Shown piece by piece: positions 1 to 11,493 of a stretch of 64,000 bases of DNA. The stretch spans positions 298,501-362,500 of the forward strand of contig JAKOGI010000819.1 of NCBI GenBank assembly GCA_029747015.1. The letters run 5' to 3'. Positions within the stretch are counted from its first letter, which is position 1; every line of letters starts with the position of its first letter. The notes under the pieces were generated by a model. The model saw only the letters and a program-made list of their open reading frames with translations. It ran no database searches and was not told the DNA's origin. The DNA is from Carnegiea gigantea. Taxonomy: Eukaryota; Streptophyta; Magnoliopsida; Caryophyllales; Cactaceae. Made by a program: the position numbers and the translations under genes.

Positions 1-1377
1 GACTTCTGGCCCTTAAACAGAAGAAATAGGAAAGACCTTCTTATACTCACAAGCTATGGCATAATATCTCCTTAAGATAAGCCTTACTCAAACATAGATA
101 ATGTTGGGCTCAATTTTGGGGAACTTAGGCATCGTAATATGAGCACCCCTATAAACATACCCTATAAATCCCCCAAGCCACAAACAAAATGCAATAAGAT
201 GTAGGTCAAGTCTACTAACCAATAACACGACATACCCATATTACATATGATGCATCCATTTAGCCTTCAAGGCATGAAAAAAACAAATGGGATTACAAGG
301 GAAGCAGCAAAGAAAAGAAAAGACTTCTGAATTTCATTACTAGAGCAAGCACATATTTTCCTTCTATTTGTAAGAAGCAACTATATCTGAAAATACATAT
401 ATGTCTACCATATATGTCACTGGCTCTGAATGTATTAAACTTATACAATACCATAATCCAAGCAATCAATTGGGCACCCATTCAACATAACATATTATCT
501 TTTTTTTTTAATTGTTGATAAGGCTAACAATACAAGTTAAAGAAATACAAAAATACAAATTGAAAATCAGCCCATAGTTTGGCATCCACAGTCAAAATCA
601 TGAACCAGCTCATAGTTACGTTGTGTAAATGCAAGTAAGGTTTGTACATATTGAAGCTTTAATTTAGCTAATTCAGGTCCTATTGATAAAATCTCAAGCA
701 TCTAGTAGGGTTCTATTCTTCAAAGCTTCTATTCCTTCATCTTCAACACTACACCTCCCAATTAGGCTAAACATAGATATGATAAACATTGCCGACTCTT
801 ACCAATTACCATAGGAACTAGCTGCCACATTTTGGTAGATTTTGTTGTAATAAATAGATTCATCAACATCAATTTCACTATGATAAATAGCTTTATACTA
901 ACACAAGACCTAGCATTTCATATTCAACACAGAGCACTCCAATTACTTCCAGCTATAAAACACCATTCTCCCAATTTAGAATATTGAATTCCAAAAACAA
1001 AACAGGGACGTGAGTTCTATTAGAGTAAAATTAAAACAAAGAGTAAATCTACAAAATTGATTCCCTAAAAATTTAGGATGAACAACTAGCTAAGCGAAGA
1101 ACTGAAAAGAAGCAAAAAAACTGCAAAGAAACCCTTATAATATATTATTTTTTCCTTATCAATAGAAATTATAAAAGAAACTTGCTCATGAGTCCTAGCT
1201 CCATTTAACTTTAAGAACTAGATTTTCATTTGGTTGAACATAGAAACTAATAGTCTTCTATACCCGTGCTTAACTTGAATTCAATATCATTCAAATTCAC
1301 CTCACTAATAGCAAATTTCTAGATCAAAATTTTCCATGAAATAATAGAGGATTCTTGAAATAGCACAATTGTTATGG

Positions 1378-1431
<54 letters not shown>

Positions 1432-2219
1432 ACGTGAGAGGACTCACCCGGCAAAACTATGACCATTGAGACGCCAATCCAGGGCAGAGGCACCAGGTAG
1501 TAACCACCATGGTCAAGAATTCAGACTTAGTTTGAGAGAATGCTATCGGAGGAAGAAGATGAATGGATTCAAAACTGGTATGAGGAATTATGAAAGAGTA
1601 TATTACGTAGTATAATTAGCAAGAATTATGAGTTAAGGAGAAGAAAGGGGCAATTAAGAACTCAATTACCTGATGCTATGGAGAAAACATTCATAAGAAG
1701 AGGTTTAAAAAATGGAAAATTGATATGTCCTGGCGAGTTAGGGTTCATTAATTTGAGGGCTTGGCTTGAATGAGCATCCCAAAAAAAAAAAAAAAGAAGC
1801 ACGTTCATTTATTCCTTTTATAGTGATTTAATTTTATATTGATAAATCTATCTCTTCCTTTTAATAATTAAAATTAGGAAGGTTGTCAAAAAAAAAATCA
1901 ATATAGAGGGAAATTGTAATTATTTTTTTGAGTTTAAAATTTTCTTTTTCCTCCCTAGCTTAAGTGTGATCCCACTCATTAACGCTAACAATGAACATTC
2001 CAAAAGGAATAACAACCTACTTTTTTGTTCATTGTCGAATGATGATTTTAAAATGACATTAAACGATAGAAAACCAATTTTGTTATATTGATAACATTTT
2101 ACCATGAATTTTATGTTTGGTCGTTGAAGTGTGGTCCTAGAAATCCAGTTTCTAGTAGTGATTGGTGGTGATCTCAAGGAATTTGTTCGTTTGGTTATGA
2201 GTACCAAATTCACGAGTTA
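1..2219. other. Unassigned AT-rich sequence
   Basis: I recognise no coding region here. Open frames are short, start at arbitrary ATGs and give no familiar motif. The stretch includes a perfect GA microsatellite (listed separately) and poly-A and poly-T runs. The GA tract beside the more GC-rich 1431-1560 could be the 5' untranslated leader of a minus-strand gene, because CT tracts are common there, but no exon can be followed from it. It could equally be decayed transposon sequence. Confidence 0.3.
1381..1430. repeat. (GA)25 microsatellite
   Basis: A perfect AG dinucleotide run of 50 bases with no interruption. On the minus strand it reads as CT and creates a spurious Leu-Ser repeat frame, which is not a protein. 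Confidence 0.98.
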
Positions 2220-3690
2220 TGGAGTTGGGGTGCATCATTAATGGGCTCTCAGGAGAATAGGAATGTATATAGTTGCATTTAGGATAGTTATTGCATTTAC
2301 ATTGTAAATAAGCATTCGTGCTTAGTGATCTTATGCCCTTCGTTTTTTACAATCTATTTTTCTTGTAAATAGTGAGTTTTCAGAGGAAAATGTGCAGGTT
2401 TGGTCAGTAATGATCCTTTTTCCTTGGATTCAAATGGCATATAATTAGGGTGCATATGATAGATATTAGGTCCAAAGTTTTGGTAACTAATGCGTAGCTT
2501 TGACCTAATGGATGAGAAGAAGCATGGTATATGAATCCATTGGATTTTGAGCCTAATTGGACCACTTCATCACTTATGATCATTTGCTTCTTTCATGAGA
2601 AGCTCATTCAAAGTTGACACTCTCTAGAATTTACCCTAATTCTCTTTGAAGCCACATATTGCATTTGTATAAATGATGATAGAAAAGAGGCATTCTTCAT
2701 GCAAGTATGAAGTTACTTTAGTCAAAAAGCCTCCTCATATGCGTAATTATATCCGTTGCTCACTCCTTGAGCCTTAACTGTCATTATTCTTGTTGTGAGC
2801 CACTCTTTTAACCCTTAGCCTAAAACAATGTCCTTAACTAAGCCAAGGCTAAGGATTATCACTTTGATGGGCGAGATAAGAATGATGTGGGGGAGAGTAT
2901 TTCTTAATGAGTGATATAAATAAAGAAAGAAGAATGTATAAAGGTTACCTTGTATTTCGCTTACTCAAGTTATCACTTCATAATTTGTTAAGGTGTCTGT
3001 CTTATGAGGGTTGGTCACTAATGGTGAAGAAGATGTGGTAGTTCCCTAATTTTGGCCAATTAGCTCCTTATTCCCCAAAGCTTTAATCCCTTTTCTAACC
3101 CTCTACCCTAGCCTCATTACAAACCATAACAAAAAGTCCTCTTGATCAACGAATTGCATGTACAGTATGCTGGTGGAGAATGAGAACTAGGTAAACTTAT
3201 GGTAGAGTGTATATTTTGGATTGAGCATAAGTGGAAACATATCATCATTTCAAACACTTGAGAAGAGAGCTTTACATAAGCTAAAGTGAGCTAACCATTG
3301 CTTGCTCACTTGAAAAGGGTTAGTTCGAGTGCATGATTGTCATTTAAGAGGACCAGGGATCTCGATTGTGGTACCCTATAGAAATGTTTTGCATCTTTTT
3401 GTGATTAGGATGAAGTGTCGATTTGGGGAGTGTATGATTACCCCATGTATGTGGCTTTGTGAAAATTTGTGGGAAAAAAAACCAAACAAAAAGATTGTCT
3501 TTTTTATTCTTATTGTTCAAAGACTTTGTGGATTTATCTTCCCTAATCCCTCAAAGGACCACACCCGCCCACTTAGAGACCAAGGAGTTTAAAAGGCTTG
3601 TTGCACAACTAAATGCAACTGTTGTGCTTACAAAAAGATGTTTTTCTCATGTTTTACTCGAGGGCGAATAAAATCTAAGTGTGCAGAATT
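2220..3690 (+). mobile_element. Athila-like 3' non-coding region with polypurine tract
   Basis: This stretch has the character of the non-coding sequence between pol and the 3' LTR of Athila-group Ty3/gypsy elements. It contains a purine tract of the GTGGGGGAGAG type near 2888-2898. It ends in the usual Athila arrangement of a TTTTACTCGAGGGCGAA block (about 3652-3668), then TCTAAGTGTGCAG (about 3674-3686), directly before an LTR-like start at 3691. No coding domain is visible. The assignment rests on remembered family resemblance of non-coding sequence, which is weaker than protein motifs. A related arrangement occurs at the 3' ends of the Athila element at 34431 and the minus-strand element at 42068. 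Confidence 0.42.
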
Positions 3691-4470
3691 TGTTCGATCC
3701 ATAACTAATATAGTATTTGAGATCCTTTGCACTTGATTTTAGTCATAAATAACTATTAATGTGATGATTTATTAGTGTTTTGTAGGTTTAAAAGCGAAGA
3801 ACTTCCAAAAGCATTTTCCAACCCACTTTGAAGCCCAAAGATAGGAATGTGCCAAAAAGTAGCCTAGGAGTGCAAAGGAGGTCTACACCATGCCAGTGCC
3901 AGAAAATAGTACTAGAAAAAAAGGGTGAAATGGCAAAGGGTGCCTGTGTAACGTGGCATGCCTGTTCCACCCTTGTTTTTCCAAGACACTAGATGTCGGC
4001 TGATAGAGTAAGAAGACGGGAACTTAGCACAGGCAAGTCATGCCACATGGCACACCTAGGCCAAAGTACAAACTACTTTTCATAAAAACGTGATTAGGCT
4101 AATGAAAAAGGGGTAGAAGACTTTTTTTTAGGGTTTATCTTTGGAATAGTAGCTTTTCTCTCCTTATTGAGCTATTGTAGACTCTTGATTTTCCAATCTT
4201 CATCATCATTATTTCAACTATGAGTTTTGCCACTTCAAGGTTCAAGGATCATCAATGGAAGCTACAATTGGGCTTGATTAGTGCTTAATGGTGATTGATT
4301 GTTGATTGGAAGAACATTGATAATGGAAAATCCATTACCAAGAGAATTTGATTTGTGCGCAACTTTCTCTCTCCTTAATTTTATTGCTTATTGTTAGGTT
4401 AAGTAGTTGTTAATTTTACTATAGTTTTTCTTTTTGGGTGATCCTTTAAGAAATTGTCAGGAAATGTTGG
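3691..4470 (+). mobile_element. Athila-like 3' LTR, right edge uncertain
   Basis: Starts with TG directly after a polypurine-like tract. It contains the TGGCAY/TGCCAC-rich stretch (3890-4055) often seen in Athila-group LTRs, and a similar stretch occurs in both LTRs of the element at 40778-46396. No second LTR copy or target duplication was found in the window. It is therefore either a solo or truncated LTR, or the partner lies to the left of the window. The right edge is a guess. Confidence 0.4.
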
Positions 4471-5347
4471 AGGCCATGTTGTGCCATGGGCCATATTAAG
4501 CCCTATTGATCAACTGTTTTATATGCTAAGCATTTTATTGCATGCTATCATGTTTTGTAATAGATAAGTTAGTTTAGATTCACTTATTTGTGATAAGTTT
4601 ATGCCTTCATTAGTAGTGTAGTTAGTCTAAATTTGTAATTTTTGAGTAATTTCTGTTAGTCAGTCATATCAAAATCCTTCCTATAGTTGAGATAAAAACT
4701 AGGCTACTCTTCTATCATCTCAGATAACAAAAAATCCCCTTTTCTCATGGTGAATATTCTTTAACAGAAAGACCAAACAACAAGCTTACACATGAAATGG
4801 CCTTGACCAATCGTGGTCCTTCTGTATATTTTGCTTGGCTGCTAATATTCATATAAATTTTTTTGATCTTTGCTATAGATTTCCAATATTCATGATTGAC
4901 AATACAAATATGGTGAGTAGATTGGAGTTAAGAAGACCAAGAAGCATGAAGCTGTCATTTTCCCTTCTTTCTTAGGATAAATATTGTCTACCCCGTCTCC
5001 CCATCCCTAAGAAAAAGAAATTGAACACTTATACATTATTTTAGATCTTTTCACAACAAGCAATTATGAACAAAGCACGATTGTCAATATTAAATTAGTT
5101 ACTTTATCAGTGAACTTCATGTATGTGGAGATGTATTCATTGAATTTTTCCTTTAACATGACTTTGTCTCATTTGTTTTCATTTAATAAGATATACTTGG
5201 AGGACATTATCAACTATCAATCGAAAACATTAATTTCATTACAGTTACGTTAACAAATTTTAATTTAGTACCCAATTATTATTATAATTCAAATATATAT
5301 TGTACAAATGTAAGCTCTCAGAATTAAATTTTTGCCTCCAAAATAAT
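4471..5347. other. No recognisable feature
   Basis: AT-rich sequence with no open frame of note and no repeat partner that I could find in the window. Confidence 0.3.
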
Positions 5348-5632
5348 GCTTACAAAAAAACCAATTTGCCACAAATATCATTCTTTTGTGGGCAAAGTAC
5401 TGTTGCGGCAAGGTCAAGCTTACTCAAATTATGAGATATTGTAGCAGTCTAAAATTTATGGCAATTTCAAAATCTGCTACAAATGCGATGGATTTTCTAG
5501 CAATTATGAATGAATGAGGTACATATCGTAACATTGCAGCAACTTTTCAAAATGCTACAAGAGAATATCGTAGTAAAATTTAGGCATATGGTAGCAAAAC
5601 ATGTTGCTCAAAAAAGCAATTTTCTTGTAGTG
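5348..5632. mobile_element. CACTA-like miniature element
   Basis: The right edge reads TTTTCTTGTAGTG (5620-5632), the reverse complement of CACTACAAGAAAA, which is the terminal motif of plant CACTA (En/Spm) transposons. The left edge at 5348 reads GCTTACAAAAAAACC, a degenerate version of the same terminus. Both ends continue inward to AATTGC or AATTTGC. The interior is rich in short GCTACAA/TTGTAGC-like words on both strands, as in CACTA subterminal repeats. At about 285 bp it has no coding capacity and would be a non-autonomous derivative. No clean 3-bp target duplication is visible, so the left edge is less certain than the right. Confidence 0.55.
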
Positions 5633-6744
5633 ATAAAGAGAACTTCCTTCATGGTAGTGCAACTCCTAAAACAGGCTTAGCCTGCTTGTCAAATCTCTCT
5701 CAAGGACTTATAAGAGTTTGAATACTGAAGGTCCTTTGCCTATGGAGGGTCCTTATCTTCTTTTTGTTCTCTCCTTTTTCTTCTTCTTGTCCTCATGTGC
5801 TTTATTTTTTGCTCTCTTTCTATGTAGATCTTAGAAACTTTTGTACATATAACGAAATTTAAATACTTAATGAAAAGACCACAACTTTTTCTTTTAATGT
5901 GTCTTATGTTGGTCTCCTTTTGCTGTAAATAGCATCTTCTTTTTACCCAAATCTTAAATTACAATAGCAACTTCCTAAGGCTTTACTTTGTGTATAGACA
6001 ATGTAAGGATCCTACTATTCAAGAGTCATTGCACATCACAACTTTAAACAATATATAGGAATTCCTCATTTAATGCTTATACTTCGTTTTCTTGTGCCCA
6101 ATCTTTGCTTCTCAACTTCTGCTCTTTGAAGGGAGTTTTTCATTCAAGCAAGCTCTTGGGACTTGAATAAGAGCTTACACACCTCTTCAATCTTATAGAA
6201 AAAGAAGGGTTGATTAAATAACCTCATTATCAGGTATTCACATTATGAGTTGTACTTAATATAGGTTCATGAATTTTTAAGCCTCATGAGTCTTGCTCAG
6301 GAATATTTTAATTCCTCCTAAGTCTTGATTTACTCCCATGAGATTTCTATCATCAATCTCATTATTGAAATTAGGGAGTCACTCTTAGGAATTTTACTCC
6401 TCATAAGTCCTTGGCCAATATTGAATATGGTGACCTGTCTTAAGAGTTTTTTCTTGCTTTTGCATGCAATTATCATACTCACACTCATATTAGATAGTTC
6501 ATAATACAAAACTAAATATTCAAGAATATGAAGGATGCTTAATTATTCTTATTGGAATTTATTATCTCTAGGGACATGCAAATTTCTTGCACAGGTTACA
6601 GACCTTGCCTAGTGTTTCCAGGACATAGGAATTTCTTATCGTGAAAATTTATGTATAATAGCACCTAATATTGTGAACATGCCAAGTATTTAGAACCTAT
6701 GTGCCCCCTAGTGTGAGAAATTTGTGGGTACTAGAAAATACTTC
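5633..6744 (-). other. Probable 3' non-coding tail of the outer minus-strand Tat element
   Basis: No protein motif. The position, directly past the C-terminal end of a minus-strand integrase relic, suggests the untranslated region between pol and the 3' LTR. A loose repetition of words such as CCTCATGAGTCTTG, CCTCCTAAGTCTTG and CCTCATAAGTCCTTG (6280-6415) would fit the minisatellite-prone 3' region of Tat elements. No LTR was identified. Confidence 0.3.
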
Positions 6745-7346
6745 CTCTTTTATGTTGTATGACCCCTGCCAGCTTCATCCCAACTTCCCTCGGTACTTTC
6801 CAGTTGCTTTTATGCTTCTTAAGACCAGATCTGTAGACTTTAAGGGTCTTGGTGATCCTAGCCTTGTGTATCTTAATCCTTATTGCAACATCTTCCCTTG
6901 CATGTGGCAGTAAATCCAGGGCATTAGTCCATGGCTTTTAATTCTATGATGGCTCATACCCTTTAACCCTCAAACTAGTTTCGCCAATTTCAACAGCTAT
7001 TTGCACTTTTACACCATATATAAGCATGAAGGGTTTGTAACCTATAGAAATCTGTATAGGTGTCCTTAAGGACCATATGATCTTGAGTAGTTTATCTACT
7101 AAAGTCCCTTTAGCAGCCTCAGTTTTCTTCCTTAAGGTCGGGATTATCTGCTTATAATAGCTTTTACCTATCCATTAGCTTAAGGTCTCACAATTGAGGT
7201 GTTGAAGGAGGGAAATTCCTAAATCCATGTAATATTCTATCATCCTTTTGCTAATGAATTGCCTCCTATTATCCATAGTGATAGATCAAGGAAGTCCATA
7301 CTATGTGATCGCATCTTTCCACATGAAGCCTATGACTTTTAATTTG
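6745..7346 (-). pseudogene. Ty3/gypsy (Tat) integrase, core and C-terminal part
   Basis: On the minus strand this reads as a degraded Tat-type integrase. The core motif MDNRRQFISKRMIEYYM (7215-7265; family form SDNGRQF) carries the second catalytic Asp. It is followed by the KTEAAKGTLVDKL block (family form EAANKTLVDKL), including the catalytic Glu, near 7115-7150. Next come a degenerate WxYRT block and IGYKPFMLIYGVKV (7010-7060; family form TGETPFxLVYG). A degraded C-terminal tail runs to about 6745. Several in-frame stops make it non-functional. The zinc-finger half and first catalytic Asp are absent here. The matching N-terminal half lies at 50850-51464 on the same strand, and the giant Ogre element separates the two halves. 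Confidence 0.82.
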
Positions 7347-8020
7347 TGATACAAGCCAGTTATAAGCACCAAATCAGTACCCTTGAGATTTTAGACTGAC
7401 CCCATGGTCACATGTCTAGTGCATTATTGCTCGGTGCTGACAATCACCAAACCTGTTGAGGGTACAACAGCACAATACTTAGATTCCGAATAATTACTGC
7501 ATAAATAAAGTGTTTTCTTGGTGTATAAAAGATTTTCAAAAGTTTAAAAAGCATTTAAAAGCCAAAAGTTCCAAAAATAATTGTAAAAAGACCAAAAACT
7601 TGGGGTTTACACGCTTTGCTAATGTAGGGACTTGGACCTAAGACCTTCAGCGTGATTGATTGCGATTATAACTAACAGTCTGGTGCATTACCTTATGATA
7701 CAACTCTCACAAACAATTTTCTTAAAATTCAAATAGAGAACAATGACATGATCTATAACGCTGCTAGAACCCATCAGCATGCTTCTGTCACTTGGCGGCT
7801 ACCACTGGGCCTTGCATTGCTTCCCATCTTTAAGTGTGATTATACAATTGTTTGCTGCAATCAAACAAATCCAAATCCAATTTAGCTAATTACAAGCAAA
7901 TCAACCCCATTCTACCACATTTAAAATATTTGAGAATAAAAATGATTTTGTGAAATATTCTTGTATTCTTTCATGTTTGGGGAAGCCACTTTGATAACCC
8001 TACAAGTGCAATCATGCATC
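7347..8020 (+). repeat. Ogre 5' LTR, first part
   Basis: Homologous along its length to 40041-40725. Shared blocks include TCTAGTGCATTAT, GTGTATAAAAgATTTTCAAAAGTTT, CTTATGATACAACT.TCACAAACAATT and AATATTTGAGAATAAAAA. The copy ends at the hAT insertion site at 8020. The continuing sequence is at 16598-17460. The left edge is set by the start of homology and by the adjacent integrase frame. Confidence 0.75.
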
Positions 8021-8274
8021 CATAGATGGAGTGTTGTAGTAAAGATGGTAGTCCATGGCTCCTCAGAGTGCCCCCCCAAAAAAAAAGTTACTAGGTGTTA
8101 TGCCCAAATCTACTTAACTAAATACGTATACCCATCCCAAAGCCCAAGTGCATCCTTTTTAAAAGTGTAACACCCCCAATCCTTGATTACTTAATTAGCT
8201 TAATATTATTATCTATAATCATGGTTGTAGCGAGATTAGAGGCATTGTTGCCTTCCTTTTTTGGACAAGCCTAT

Positions 8275-8292
8275 ACATACATTCATACATAT

Positions 8293-8367
<75 letters not shown>

Positions 8368-8380
8368 TATATAGATATAT

Positions 8381-8419
<39 letters not shown>

Positions 8420-8593
8420 CACACACACACACAATAGATATATATATATACATATATATATATATGTATATATGTACATATATATATATATATTTTATGT
8501 ATGAATGTATGTATTATGTATGTATATATGTATATCTATATGTATGTGTGCGTGTGTGTGTGTGTGTGTGTTTGTCTATGTATATATATAGAT

Positions 8594-8637
<44 letters not shown>

Positions 8638-8650
8638 TATATATATTATA

Positions 8651-8686
<36 letters not shown>

Positions 8687-8712
8687 TGTATGTATGTATA
8701 TATGTATGTATG

Positions 8713-8745
<33 letters not shown>

Positions 8746-8755
8746 AAACATACTA
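8275..8755. repeat. Compound microsatellite cluster
   Basis: Contains a long (AT)n block (8303-8360), mixed TATAGATA/TATACATA, (CA)n at about 8416-8433, more (AT)n, GTAT/TGTA arrays, (GT)n at about 8545-8570, (CA)n at 8596-8630, (ATGT)n at about 8658-8718 and (TATATG)n to about 8745. All open frames crossing it are repeat artefacts coding for Tyr-Ile or Cys-Val-type runs. The left flank at 8168 begins TGTAACACCCCC, which resembles a Tekay/Del LTR start, but no matching end was found. Confidence 0.95.
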
Positions 8756-11439
8756 CATGGCCTTAACTGAGGCACATTCAATCCACAAGTCCCATCACTA
8801 AAAGCATTTGAGTCAACTTCGAACTACAATTAAGCTTTAACATAAGCAAAATTCAACTAAATTAGGTATCTAATAGTACTTCACATTAAACATGGTTATC
8901 GAAAATACACACCCAGCATGATGTTTGAGCTTTGTGGAATCTACATGCTAGGCCAAAATCCACTGTGAGCATCTATAGTGTCAAGCAGCAAAAGACACGA
9001 AGCCTTCTTCTACTTCTTACTTCCTTCAGGCTTGTTAGGGAGAGGACTCTTCATTAATTCCTCACCTTAAAAAAAACAAAAAAATTTCAGAACATGAGCC
9101 CAACCCCAGTACATTTGTCCTTGTACTACAAAATAAACTTTGAGTATATTTAGTTGGACACTCGTATTGCAATTTATTTTAGTTCGAAAATAAGAAAGGG
9201 GGAAAATATGAGTAAAACTATTTTTTCAATTGTGGTCTAGAAGTGGAACCCATATTGACATCTGGGGTGATCATTTCGATAGGTGTACACCTCCAAGGCC
9301 TACTGGTACGCCTAAGATGAGGCCATGTGGATTAACTGAGGGTCATAAGCCATTGACAACCAATGGCGCCACATAATTAGCTGACAAAACATTCCTGAAA
9401 GTGATTTATTTCCTAAATATAGCATGAAATTTATCTAATTTTGTGAAACATGTAGGTTTTCAAATGGTACAACCAATGAACGTACCTGAAAATTTTAAAA
9501 TCTCTCCTCTTTAATAAAATATTTGTTCATGGCTTGACAACAACAAAAATGGCCTCGTTTCTTCTTTAAATATATATTTTTATGGTTAGTAGGTTTCAAA
9601 TAATTATATTACAATTGCAACCTTATTAATTCACAATCTTCCTTAGGACTTTTCTTAATTATCAATGCACTTGTAATTTTTTTTATAAGCAAAAAAATTG
9701 ATTTTGGTTTCCCATTGATGTGATGCTTTCCTTATATTATTGTCATTATTATTATCATTAATGGTATTGAGACTATTATGCTATGATAGGTCTTCATATT
9801 ATTATCTTTATTGTTATTAATGTTAATGTTCTTAACGTTATAACTATTATAGCCATTGTAATTATTGTTATTATGAGAAGTAACATTATTGTTAGTTTTA
9901 GTGATTTATCTATGAGCTGTGGTTATCTGGGTTCAGTTTGGGGACCTAAGCTCATTTCATTGTCAAGTACATGCTTTCAAGCCTACATCGAAAGTATTCA
10001 CATTAAAAGCCTCAAACATATTTTGATTCCTAATTATTTGTTTTAGGTTTCACAAGAATATGCCATTCATTTAACCAAAGTGAACACAAGTCCACCTTTA
10101 ATCACTTCCTTAGGTAATTTTTACATTTAAAAACACTCTTGACACTAATTAGAATCCATCATCACCACTACTTTGATTAACCTTCAACATCAAGCTTCTT
10201 ATTGGCTTTAAATCACTAAATCTACTTAATTTTCATATTAAATAACACCTGAACTAAACTCAGTTGCCCTTTAGTTGGTTAGAGTTGTAAAACAAAAAGA
10301 ACATACCACTTTCAACCCACTTGAACATGAATCAATCCTTATTTATCTTTTGTATTACATTAACATTTAATCAATCATTGAATTCAAGTTTATTATTTAA
10401 GCCATTTCAATCATACCATAAGAACCAAGCCCCCATAATTGCATTTCATAAATTTTACCACTTACATTTACATGTTTACATCCCTTTTCATTTATCATTT
10501 TAATTGTAAAATTTACATTAAGTAAATTATTTCAAAAACCTATAATTTACACTTCCCTCTCCAGTTTTCTTTTTCAATCTCAAGTTCAATGTCACTCCTC
10601 TCTTCCATAGCACATTCGACCCATACATACACATACTCACCCAATCAACCTTTAATTCATTACAAAATCAAAGATGCTCAAAAATTGAATATAACCAAAT
10701 TACATGAGTATAACCCCACGATTCATACTCCATCCCCAATTCCACTATGAACACCCACAATCTTAAATTTCTCAAATCCTCAAACTCACCATAATAAACA
10801 TTAATTCACACAAATTGCATTCATCTAACCTAAAACAAAACACACTAATTAATCAAATTGAGGAATAAAATGAGTGGGACTAAATGAGGAGGATTAGGTT
10901 TCACCTTCCTATCCACCCTTAAAACAAGTCAAAGAGGAGTTGGAGGGAGGAGGTGGTGGCTGCTAGAGGTGACAATGACTGGCGGTGGCACATTGGTGAT
11001 TGGCGACGGGTGGTAGCACAATAACAGGGGTGGTTGGCCACTAGGTAGAAACAAAACAGGGGATGGGGGTTCTTACATGGGTAGTATGGAGGGGGTCACG
11101 GACATGGCAAAAAAGAAGACGGGGTTTGGTTAAAAAAAATAAAATTTAAAGTTTTGGTTTTTAATTGTTTTGATCTAATCTCAACCCAAAATCTAGATTT
11201 TTCTTGCATTTTTAGCACTCCTTTTCTCCCTTTTTTTAGTAAAAATAATTCTCCATTCCTAATACTAAATATTTGGGCTAGCATTAATATTTTTGTGATT
11301 TATTTAGAAGAAAATTATAAACATCACCCGCATTAATTAGTATGTTCTTTGCATCTATTTTTATTTCATTTACTGACACTTTGATTTCAATTGTATAATA
11401 TAAGGGAGCAAATTTTTTGTGTGTGTATGCGCGTATGTC

Positions 11440-11493
<54 letters not shown>

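Noticed and set aside
1305..1493. Minus-strand frame with a Ser-Leu repeat
   Set aside because: It is the translation of the (GA)25 microsatellite with short random flanks.
8219..8781. Several overlapping open frames on both strands encoding Tyr-Ile and Cys-Val-rich peptides
   Set aside because: They translate microsatellite tracts (AT, CA, GT, GTAT). No start context or non-repeat sequence of note.
8168..9110. Possible Tekay/Del LTR starting TGTAACACCCCC
   Set aside because: No matching TGTTACA-type end, partner LTR or primer-binding site was found, and microsatellites interrupt it.
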